DNA of 28,640 nucleotides, taken from the NCBI GenBank assembly GCA_041745535.1, contig JBGTIS010000011.1:1-28640 (forward strand), written 5' to 3'. The notes below the pieces were generated by a model, which was not told the DNA's origin, ran no database searches, and was given only the letters and a program-made list of their open reading frames with translations. The DNA is from JBGTIS01 sp041745535. Its GTDB lineage: Bacteria; Bacteroidota; Bacteroidia; Cytophagales; Cyclobacteriaceae. Below, piece after piece: positions 1 through 6,905 of the stretch. Each line of letters opens with the position of its first letter. Position 1 is the first letter of the stretch. The translations under genes and the position numbers were made by a program.

Positions 1-1240
1 TTGAAGCCGGACCACAATACTATATCTAACTTTAGAAAAGACAATCCCAAAGCCATCAAGAAAGTGTTCCGAGCTACTGTAAAGATGGCTCAGCATTTTA
101 AGCTGATCGGTGGTAAATTACTAGCTGGGGATAGTACTAAGCTTCGTGCTCAGAATAGCAAGAAAAATAATTACAACGAAAAGAAGATCCAGCGACATTT
201 AGCATATATAGAAAAGAAGCTGGAAGAATATACTGCCGCACTTGCTCAATCTGATGGGGATCAGCATGAGGAAAACAAGCAACAGATAGAAAAGAAAATT
301 GAGCGGCGACAGCAAAGGAAACAGGGCTATGAGCAGTTGCGGCAAGAGTTAAAAGCCAGTGGGCAGGATCAGATCTCTGTCACTGATCCGGAAAGTAGAT
401 TGATTATGATTAGAGGTAACATCTCTGAAGTGGCTTATAATGTACAGACTACTGTGGATGCCAAAGCGATGGGAGGTATGGTGAGAAGAGCTAAAAGTAT
501 GGTGAGGAATAATGACTTTACGGTGCTATTTGACAAGGGCTATTACACCGGATCGGAACTGGAAATAGCTCAACAATTGGGTGTCACTACTTTGGTAGCC
601 ATCTCTGCGCCAGCCTCCGGTGCTCCAGATGCGGCTTACAATGCCGATCAGTTTATCTATGATGAGCAAAAGGATTGTTATGTTTGCCCACAGGGAGCCA
701 TGCTGACCAGCCCAGGTAAATATTATTCCAAAAAGCGCAAAGGGGGCAAACAGACCCTGTTCAAGCAAGATAGAAGTAGTGCCTGCATGAATTGTCCAGT
801 AAAAAGTAGTTGTACATCCTCCAAGCGAGGAACAACCATAGAGCGTAACCAGCATGCCCACTGTGATGAACTCAACAGGAAAACAAAGAACTATATAAGC
901 AAAGGCAAGCTATCGTGGAACATCCCTTTGGGACCATGAGGCGACAATGGCCACCATGGAATGGGGGTTTGATTACATCATGACCAAGAAAGGCATGCAA
1001 AGAGCATCAGCGGATGTTGGGTTTATCTTTATTGCTTACAATTTAAGAAGGTTGATCACCATCATGGGTAAAAACAGGCTCATGGAGTACATGAGAGGTG
1101 TTTTGGCTTTATTTTTGGCCTTTTGGGTCAATAGAGTGCGGGAATGGCTGCATATCCCTCAAAAAACAAGTCATAACAAAATCCAGGTTTGGAATAATGA
1201 ATCGGTTTATCTTGGAGTTTGGTTTATCGCAACATTTTAA
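1..1240 (+). pseudogene. IS1182-family transposase, 5'-truncated by the window edge and frameshifted
   Basis: This is the C-terminal two thirds of an IS1182-type DDE transposase. Family-like stretches are KPDHNTISNFRKDNP at the start, LLAGDSTKLRAQNSKKNNY, the cysteine-rich CPQGAML and CMNCPVKSSC block, and the C-terminal GFDYIMTKKGMQRASADVG. The first frame runs to a stop at 939, but IVEHPFGTMRRQW is read from 912 in another frame and GFDYIM continues from 962 in a third. The simplest reading is one base lost next to the A-run at 901-903 and a 14-base insertion (TGGCCACCATGGAA) at about 947-960, between the codons for Q and W. The gene cannot make a full product without both corrections. The true start lies left of the window. 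Family assignment is from recalled motifs; the frameshifts are seen directly. Confidence 0.85.
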
Positions 1241-1293
1241 ACTAGGTTTTTAGACGGACTGTCGTTAGTGGCAACCTTAAATGACAGCTCGTA

Positions 1294-1483
1294 ATGGAAA
1301 TTGACATCAATCAAAAGAAAATATCAATAGGCGACAAATACCAAATTTTTATTGACGGACAACAACGTTATTCTGCATCACGACAGCTATTGCAATTACT
1401 TGGAAGGAACTGGTCAAAGGGGTTCTTCTTCATAATTGATACTGCTGGCGAATTGGGAATACATTATTTTTTGATTGATTTAA
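1294..1483 (+). pseudogene. Fragment of an unidentified gene between two IS1182-type elements
   Basis: A short open frame of about 63 codons begins with ATG at 1294 and runs into the left end of the next insertion element; the in-frame stop at 1507-1509 falls inside the element. The peptide includes KISIGDKYQIFIDGQQRY and ASRQLLQLL, an alternating polar/hydrophobic pattern loosely like LURP-one/tubby-type beta sheets, but this resemblance is weak and I do not assign a function. It is probably a host or passenger gene cut by both neighbouring elements. It could also be a chance frame. Confidence 0.3.
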
Positions 1484-1487
1484 GCCA

Positions 1488-3349
1488 CTTTACCGCCATT
1501 TTGGTTTAATAAGAGTGAATTTTTTACTTTTATTTCATCTTTAATAGCAATTCTATGTCACTACACCCACAAACTGCTGCTGCTGTGCCTGCTGAAACTT
1601 TCCGCGTGGCTTGTGCTGTTTTTCCGCATGGTAATATTTACATGCACCTCAAAGATGAACTGGGATCTATTTATGAAGATGCCAATTTCATTGATCTGTT
1701 TCCAACACAAGGGCAGCCATCGGACCGAAGCGGCAGAATCACCCTGGCGGTTAGCTCTGGTAACAGTGATGCAATATGCGGGATGCCGCCCAGTAGAAGG
1801 TCTTTCGGATCGGCAAGCTGCCGACGCGGTTAGGAGTAGAATAGATTGGAAGTATGCCCTGAGTTTAGAACTTACTGATACAGGTTTTGATAGTAGTGTA
1901 TTGAGCGAATTCCGGAGCAGATTGGTAAAGGGAGGTGCTGAAGAAATGTTGTTGAATATTTTACTGGAAAAATGTCGGGCGCGAAACTGGGTAAAAGCCA
2001 AAGGGCGCCAACGAACAGATTCTACTGGCAGGCACTCCTGTTATGTTTTAGGTTGGATACGTGCTGTCAATCGTTTGGTTTGTGTAGCGGAAACATTAAG
2101 GCCTACTCTGAATACTTTAGCAGTGGCTGTTCCAGACTGGTTACAAAAAAACAGTCAGCCAGCATGGCAGTTCCACTGGGGATAAAAAGGTATGGGCGGA
2201 GAGTAGAAGACTCTCGTCTACCAACCAGTAGAGAAAAACGAGATGAATATGCCATACAAGTTGGTACAGATGGGTACGAGCTTTTAACATACCTTTATGA
2301 AGGAAACGCTCCTGAGTGGTTAGTGCGGATTCCTGCTGTTAATACGCTGAGAAAAGTTTGGTCGCAACAATTCTATCTCTTTGAGGGAAAAGTAATCTGG
2401 CGTGGTGAAAAAGAAGGCATACCATCTGCATCTCAATTTATTAGTTCTCCTTATGATACAGAGGCGCATTACGCTCGTAAATATACTACTTCTTGGGTGG
2501 GATATAAAATTCATCTTACAGAAACTTGTGACGATGATTCACCCCATCTCATTACCCATGTAGCTACTAGTGCCGGTCCCATTGCTGATGGAGAGGCTAC
2601 TGAACAAATCCATGAGGCACTACAAAAGAAAGATTTATTACCGGGTCTCGCCAGACCGGCTACTCATATTGTGGATACTGGTTATTTAGATGCTAAATTG
2701 CTATTCAGTACTCAACAAAATTATGATGTGGATTTATTGGGACCTACCAGGCCAGATTACAGATGGCAGGCAAGAGCCAACCAAGGTTGTGCTGGGGCTG
2801 ATTTTCATATTGAATGGCAAAAGCAGCAGGCAACTTGTCCAGAAGGGAAAATAAGTGCGAGTTGGTCTGAGGTTGTAGATAATCATGGTCAGGAAACGGT
2901 AAAGATCAAATTTGCTCAGAAAGATTGTATTGCCTGTCCTAGCTGGTCTAAGTGTACCCGGTGTGGAACACTACCGCGAGACGAAGAACTATTACTTTCC
3001 GAGAACCTATTCAGCATCAGGCATTATTGGCGGCAAGAGAAATCGGACCGCCGAAGCGGAGAAAAAACAGAAGAATATACAAAAGCAGAATATGCAAGGC
3101 GTGCGGGCATTGAAGGGACTATTTCTCAGGGAGTGCGAGCTTTTGGTTTGAGAAGGGCTAAATACGTCGGATTAGCTAAAACCCATTTGCAGCACGTTCT
3201 GGCTGCTACGGCTATAAACTTTACCCGGATTAACAATTGGATATTGGACATACCCTTGGAGAAATCCCGAATATCTGCTTTTGAAAGGCTAATGCAGCCA
3301 TCCATGTCACTTTAAGCAATTCGCCAGCAGTATCAAAATGTCGGGAGAG
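1488..3349 (+). mobile_element. Second IS1182-type insertion sequence, degenerate, with imperfect inverted repeats
   Basis: Imperfect terminal inverted repeats flank the transposase pseudogene. The left copy is CTTTACCGCCATTTTGGT (1488-1505); the right copy (3332-3349), read on the minus strand, is CTCTCCCGACATTTTGAT, matching at 14 of 18 positions. The octamer GCCACTTT occurs at 1484-1491 and again at 3349-3356, immediately at both ends, and may be a target duplication. It overlaps the repeats by a few bases, so the exact tips are uncertain. The element length of about 1.86 kb suits this family. Confidence 0.65.
1555..3315 (+). pseudogene. IS1182-family transposase, multiply frameshifted
   Basis: Reading starts in the frame MSLHPQTAAAVPAETFRVAC (1555), moves near 1705 to the frame carrying SPWRLALVTVMQYAGCRP and GRQRTDSTGRH, then near 2170-2195 to the frame carrying RYGRRVEDSRLP, IVDTGYLD and EYARRAGIEGTISQGVRAFG. 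A short in-frame block (GRHSC, about 2027-2041) appears to be inserted between DST and YVLGWIRAVNRL. In the last third three single-base losses at about 2959-2961, 3041 and 3071-3073 restore the frame, so about 110 bases are read out of frame inside an apparently intact open frame. Correct reading there gives WNTTARRRTITFREP, then NRTAEAEKKQK, then EYTKAEYARR. The gene is dead as written. Confidence 0.85.
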
Positions 3350-3439
3350 CCACTTTCACCGGATTAGACACACGTAATCTATTTTCAATTGTACCATTAA
3401 ATCCAGTACAATTCTGGTATACAGATTAATAAATACGCC

Positions 3440-3444
3440 TTGAG
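3440..3444. repeat. Target-site duplication TTGAG, left copy
   Basis: TTGAG lies directly outside the left inverted repeat, and the same five bases lie at 4885-4889 directly outside the right one. This marks a simple transposition event. Confidence 0.85.
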
Positions 3445-4884
3445 CTCGACTTTACTACTTAATGAAGAAGAACTCAAAAGGATATAGTTAGGTATATTTG
3501 AATAGCTAAAACGAATATGCCATGTTTAAATTTCCCGTTGAGTTCTCAGAGATAATGATACAATTTCAAAGTTTATTTTCCAAATGGACATTTGCCCATG
3601 CACAAATGACGCAAGTAGGGGCCATTCTAACTGCTGGCAAGCGAACAGTAACCTCAGTATTACGCGTTATGGGACTAAGTGGGGAGAAGAACTTTCCTAA
3701 ATATCATCGTGTATTGAGCCTGGCTAAATGGTCAGCACGGAAGTCTGCCCGTATTTTGTTGTGCCAACTACTGGATTGTTTTGCGTCTTCTGGAACAATC
3801 GTATTAGGTATTGATGAGACCATAGAGAGAAGATGGGGAAGAAAAATTGCTGCCCGAGGTATCTATCGTGACAGTGTTCGTAGCAGTGGATCACACTTTG
3901 TAAAAAGCAGCGGGTTGCGCTGGATGAGTTTGATGTTACTGGAGCCTATTCAATGGGCTAAGCGCGTATGGGCACTGCCATTTTTGACGGTGTTGGCTCC
4001 TAGTGAACGTTATGCCCAAAACCAGGGAAAGAAGCATAAAAAACTTACGGATTGGGCACGGCAGATGCTCTTGCAGGTTAAGCGTTGGTTACCCGATCGA
4101 GAGATTATTGCAGTAGGAGATAGCAGTTATGCTGTTTTAGAATTATTAGCCGCGGTTCGTAATCAGATAACATTCATCACCCGTTTACGCTTAGATGCAG
4201 CTCTGTATGAACCGGTTCCCCCGCGTCAGCCCGGCAAACCAGGCCGCAGTCGTAAGAAGGGCAAGCGTCTTCCTACACTGGATCAATGTTTAAACGATCC
4301 TTGCTTAAAGTGGCAGACAGCGATCATATCTCAGTGGTATGGCAAGAAGCAGCGGGTGGTGGAGGTAGCCACCAGCACAGCCATATGGTATCATAGTGGT
4401 AAACCTGTTGTTCCTATGCGTTGGGTATTGATCCGGGATCCGGAAGGTAAACTTGACCCAATAGCTTTACTCTGCACTGATCAACAGCTATCGGCTGAAC
4501 AGATTGTCGCTTATTTTGTCCGCCGCTGGTCTATAGAAGTCACTTTTGAAGAAGTACGCGCACATCTGGGAGTTGAAACGCAGCGCCAATGGTCTGATCT
4601 GGCTATTGCTCGTACTACTCCTGTTTTGTTGGCATTATTTTCTATCATAACTTTATTGGCAGAGAGCCTAAATCAACAAAAACGGTTGCAATTATCTAAG
4701 GCTGCTTGGTATAAAAAACAACACCCTACTTTTAGCGATGCTATCGCCTCGGTCAGGCAATATTTGTGGCAAGAAGTTGATTTTTCAATGTCTGGGAAAG
4801 AGGATGATATGATAAAAATACCTGCTGCCTTACTTAGGCGATGGCAGCAAACCATTGCTTGGGCGCCTTAGTAGTAAAGTCGAG
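3445..4884 (+). mobile_element. Intact IS4/IS701-like insertion sequence, about 1.44 kb
   Basis: Perfect 15-bp inverted repeats bound the element: CTCGACTTTACTACT at 3445-3459 and its reverse complement at 4870-4884. A 5-bp direct repeat TTGAG flanks both ends. A single uninterrupted transposase gene fills the interior, and its TAG stop overlaps the right repeat. It has matched ends, a target duplication and a full gene, so it looks young and possibly still active. Confidence 0.88.
3522..4871 (+). CDS. IS4/IS701-like DDE transposase, intact
   Basis: This 449-residue transposase carries an RNase H-like DDE core. The likely catalytic residues are D98 in VLGIDETIERRWG, D200 in AVGDSSYAVLELL and E339 in YFVRRWSIEVTFEEVR, which fits the Y-x2-R-x3-E-x6-K/R signature of the IS4 superfamily (Y331, R335, E339, R346). 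A basic linker (GRSRKKGKR, about 241-249) sits in the insertion between the second D and the E. The start is the first ATG after the left inverted repeat. Unlike the other transposases in the window it has no frameshift. IS701 or a related DDE_5-type group is my best guess; family naming needs a database comparison. Confidence 0.85.
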   Translation: MFKFPVEFSEIMIQFQSLFSKWTFAHAQMTQVGAILTAGKRTVTSVLRVMGLSGEKNFPKYHRVLSLAKWSARKSARILLCQLLDCFASSGTIVLGIDETIERRWGRKIAARGIYRDSVRSSGSHFVKSSGLRWMSLMLLEPIQWAKRVWALPFLTVLAPSERYAQNQGKKHKKLTDWARQMLLQVKRWLPDREIIAVGDSSYAVLELLAAVRNQITFITRLRLDAALYEPVPPRQPGKPGRSRKKGKRLPTLDQCLNDPCLKWQTAIISQWYGKKQRVVEVATSTAIWYHSGKPVVPMRWVLIRDPEGKLDPIALLCTDQQLSAEQIVAYFVRRWSIEVTFEEVRAHLGVETQRQWSDLAIARTTPVLLALFSIITLLAESLNQQKRLQLSKAAWYKKQHPTFSDAIASVRQYLWQEVDFSMSGKEDDMIKIPAALLRRWQQTIAWAP

Positions 4885-4889
4885 TTGAG
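4885..4889. repeat. Target-site duplication TTGAG, right copy
   Basis: It matches the left copy at 3440-3444 and abuts the right inverted repeat. Confidence 0.85.
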
Positions 4890-4986
4890 TTCATATTCAT
4901 ATTTTCAAGCCCATCCTTCGAATCCGGCTCTAGGTACTATGGCTGAAACTTTTAATGAACCACAATTTTTAGCTATAATGATTTAA

Positions 4987-5298
4987 TTTTTATCAGAAGA
5001 TGTGTTTCACCATAGTTTCACCTTTAAATTTTAAAAGTTGTAATATGTTGATTTTCATTGAGTTACATCGGGTGGTTATAGTCCCTCCGGCTCCAAGCCA
5101 ATTAGGAACATATGGAATATAATGTAGTCTTAAATTAATGGAAAGCAATTCGAAAAAATATTGCTTGAAGCAGGATCCCAAATCTAAATGATAATTTTTA
5201 ACTTATCATTTTCAAATAAAGATATTAAAAATTTCCTCAAATGATTAGCGGGACTTCATTTAGAGACCTTTTAAAACGTGTATACTTTTGTGTATACC
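4987..5298. other. AT-rich stretch without a supported gene
   Basis: This stretch lies between the interrupted gene and the tRNA terminator. The longest frame is a 62-codon minus-strand one (4993-5181) with no recognisable motif. A repeated GTGTATAC occurs at about 5278-5297. I see no RNA gene or other structure. Confidence 0.5.
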
Positions 5299-5336
5299 AA
5301 AAAAAAGCACTTACAAGAATGAACTCGTAAGTGCTT
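5299..5336 (-). terminator. Intrinsic terminator after tRNA-Pro
   Basis: A perfect 10-bp stem (AAGCACTTAC at 5305-5314 with its complement at 5327-5336) has a 12-base loop and, on the minus strand, is followed by a run of U (A-run 5299-5306 on the plus strand). It lies just downstream of the minus-strand tRNA-Pro gene. Confidence 0.85.
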
Positions 5337-5346
5337 GATAATCAAG

Positions 5347-5421
5347 TCGGGGCGGCAGGATTCGAACCTGCGACCCCCTGCTCCCAAAGCAGGTACGCTA
5401 ACCGGCCTGCGCTACGCCCCG
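5347..5421 (-). tRNA. tRNA-Pro (anticodon UGG)
   Basis: The reverse complement folds as a tRNA. The 7-bp acceptor stem is CGGGGCG paired with CGCCCCG, with discriminator A. The anticodon stem CCTGC/GCAGG encloses loop TTTGGGA, giving anticodon TGG, and the T arm carries GGTTCGAATCC. The CCA end is not encoded. The gene is about 75 bases and is the second of two tRNA genes read leftwards. Confidence 0.96.
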
Positions 5422-5452
5422 AACGGTGTCTTCAGATGATCTGATCCCTAAA

Positions 5453-5485
5453 AGTAAAAATGTTAGGTTAGTAACACCTAACATT
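5453..5485 (-). terminator. Hairpin terminator between the two tRNA genes
   Basis: AATGTTAGGT (5459-5468) pairs perfectly with ACCTAACATT (5476-5485) across a 7-base loop. On the minus strand the stem is followed by a short U-rich run (A-run at 5456-5460). It follows tRNA-Ser, so the tRNA genes may be terminated separately, or the hairpin may be a processing site in a shared transcript. Confidence 0.7.
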
Positions 5486-5496
5486 GTGTAATTCCG

Positions 5497-5585
5497 CGGA
5501 GAGAGCGGGATTCGAACCCGCGGTACCCGATAAAAGGTACGGCAGTTTAGCAAACTACTGGTTTCAGCCGCTCACCCATCTCTCC
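5497..5585 (-). tRNA. tRNA-Ser (anticodon GCU)
   Basis: The reverse complement starts GGAGAGA and ends with the pairing TCTCTCC plus discriminator G. The anticodon stem GTAGT/ACTGC encloses loop TTGCTAA, giving GCT. The long variable arm typical of tRNA-Ser is present (CGTACCTTTTATCGGGTACCG region), and the T arm contains GGTTCGAATCC. Length is about 89 bases. It reads AGC/AGU codons. Confidence 0.96.
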
Positions 5586-5616
5586 GTGTGGCGGATGGAT
5601 CACCCGAAATAGTGTG

Positions 5617-5624
5617 CAAATATA
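5617..5624 (-). promoter_or_regulatory. Bacteroidota -7 promoter box for the tRNA genes
   Basis: On the minus strand this reads TATATTTG, an exact TAnnTTTG match, about 30 bases upstream of the mature 5' end of tRNA-Ser. No clear -33 TTG box is seen at the usual distance. Confidence 0.55.
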
Positions 5625-5731
5625 GTAAAGATTTAAAACATACCTAAAAGCTTCTAAAAAAAAACCGATACCGATTTGAAAAATTATTTTCAGTCCAGTT
5701 CTATTGCCCGTGCTGTTGTTTTAATGAGCTG

Positions 5732-5815
5732 GAAGCCCGGAGTCAGAAGTCAGAAGCCCGAAGTCGGGAGTCAGAAGTAAAAGCTTCCGACTTCCATCTC
5801 CCGACCCCCGACTTC
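5732..5815. repeat. Palindrome-rich AGTCAGAAG/AAGTCGGGAG repeat
   Basis: Short direct repeats (GTCAGAAG, GAAGCCCG) alternate with complementary units. GTCGGGAG (5763-5770) pairs with CTCCCGAC (5798-5805), and GAAGTCGG (5760-5767) can pair with CCGACTTC at either 5787-5794 or 5808-5815. It lies just upstream of the exonuclease gene. It may be a REP-like dispersed intergenic element, but copy number cannot be judged from one window. Confidence 0.6.
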
Positions 5816-5858
5816 AGTCTTCCCACCAACAATTTCTCAGTTACATGGTTCACTATAC

Positions 5859-6887
5859 GTGGCACAACGAACGCTGATCAAATTTACCGAAGCAGGGCTG
5901 TACTGTCCGCAGGCCGATGTATTTATCGATCCCTGGAAACCTAAAGCTTCCTACTGGTCTGTGATTACCCATGCCCATGCCGACCATGCTCGAACGGGCA
6001 GCGGCTATTATCTGGCGCATCACGAAAGCGGCCCTATTTTGCGGCATCGCCTGGGTGCGGATATTAACCTGGAAACCATCGCCTATAACCAGCCTGTGTA
6101 CCACCATGGCGTTAAAATTTCGCTACACCCGGCCGGCCATATTTTAGGCTCGGCACAGGTGCGCCTGGAGTACCAAGGTGAGGTATGGGTGATTTCCGGC
6201 GATTATAAGTTGGAAAATGATCAGATCAGCACTGCCTTCGAAGCCGTACCCTGCCATGCTTTTGTTACCGAATCTACTTTTGCGCTGCCGGTGTATAAAT
6301 GGAAAGACCAGCAGGAGTTGTACCGGAATATGAATGCGTGGTGGGCGATAAATAAATCGGAAGGCAAAAACAGTATCATTTTTGGCTATTCGCTGGGCAA
6401 AGCACAAAGAATTATCAGCCAGTTGGACCCTGGTATCGGGACTATTTATGTACATGGCGCTATCGACAATATCAATGCACTGTACCGGGAAGCGGGAGTT
6501 GCCTTACCTCCCACAAAATCAGCTACAACCGAATATGAGAAAAATACCACCGGCAACATCATTGTGGCGCCACCTTCTGCCCTCGGCACCTGGATAAACA
6601 AATTCAGGCCCTTTGAAACGGCCATCGCTTCGGGCTGGATGCGGATCAGGGGCATCAGACGACGAAGGGCTGTAGACCAGGGTTTTATCCTTTCCGACCA
6701 TGCCGACTGGCCCGGATTGCTACAGGCCATTCATGCCACGGGGGCCGAACGGGTATTCGTAACCCATGGGTATTCCTATATTTTTAGCAGGTATTTACGG
6801 GAACTGGGTTTACAGGCCCAGCCGGTAGAAACACAATTTGAAGGAGAGCTCGACGAAATCAAAGAAAACGCGAACAACCAGGATTAA
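5859..6887 (+). CDS. Ligase-associated DNA damage response exonuclease (metallo-beta-lactamase fold)
   Basis: This 342-residue protein is of the mRNA 3'-end-processing/beta-CASP-like nuclease group that is co-encoded with bacterial ATP-dependent ligases (TIGR04122-type). Metal-binding motifs are visible: HAHADH (H38, H40, D42, H43), H94 in HPAGHILGSAQ, D115 in ISGDYK, D280-H281 in ILSDHADWPGL, and H303 in VTHGY. In this family it is expected to trim DNA ends for repair. The start is GTG at 5859; the nearby ATG at 5845 is out of frame. The ligase gene follows after 18 bases in the same direction, so the two are probably co-transcribed. Length and motifs are complete. Confidence 0.93.
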   Translation: MAQRTLIKFTEAGLYCPQADVFIDPWKPKASYWSVITHAHADHARTGSGYYLAHHESGPILRHRLGADINLETIAYNQPVYHHGVKISLHPAGHILGSAQVRLEYQGEVWVISGDYKLENDQISTAFEAVPCHAFVTESTFALPVYKWKDQQELYRNMNAWWAINKSEGKNSIIFGYSLGKAQRIISQLDPGIGTIYVHGAIDNINALYREAGVALPPTKSATTEYEKNTTGNIIVAPPSALGTWINKFRPFETAIASGWMRIRGIRRRRAVDQGFILSDHADWPGLLQAIHATGAERVFVTHGYSYIFSRYLRELGLQAQPVETQFEGELDEIKENANNQD

Positions 6888-6905
6888 CCACTAACAAAAC
6901 CTGCT

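Larger units (their letters stand above)
3352..4986 (+). pseudogene. Degenerate unidentified gene, interrupted by the intact IS at 3445-4884
   Basis: Right of the second IS1182 element an open frame from 3352 reads TFTGLDTRNLFSIVPLNPVQ and stops at 3424. In the +1 frame, PVQ is followed by YNSGIQINKYALSS up to the IS. Removing the IS and one TTGAG copy continues this frame as YSYFQAHPSNPALG, TMAETFNEPQFLAIMI and a stop at 4984-4986. The composition looks coding, and one base change near 3404-3412 would join both parts. I do not recognise the family. Because each piece is short, chance open frames remain possible. Confidence 0.35.

Noticed and set aside
4993..5181. 62-codon minus-strand open frame
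   Set aside because: No recognisable motif or supporting context in an AT-rich gap; probably chance.
5347..5421. tRNA-Pro as an integration site for the neighbouring mobile elements
   Set aside because: No integrase gene and no duplicated tRNA end were seen; the nearby elements are DDE insertion sequences with their own ends.
5732..5815. Possible CRISPR array
   Set aside because: Units are too short and irregular, there are no unique spacers, and no cas gene is present.
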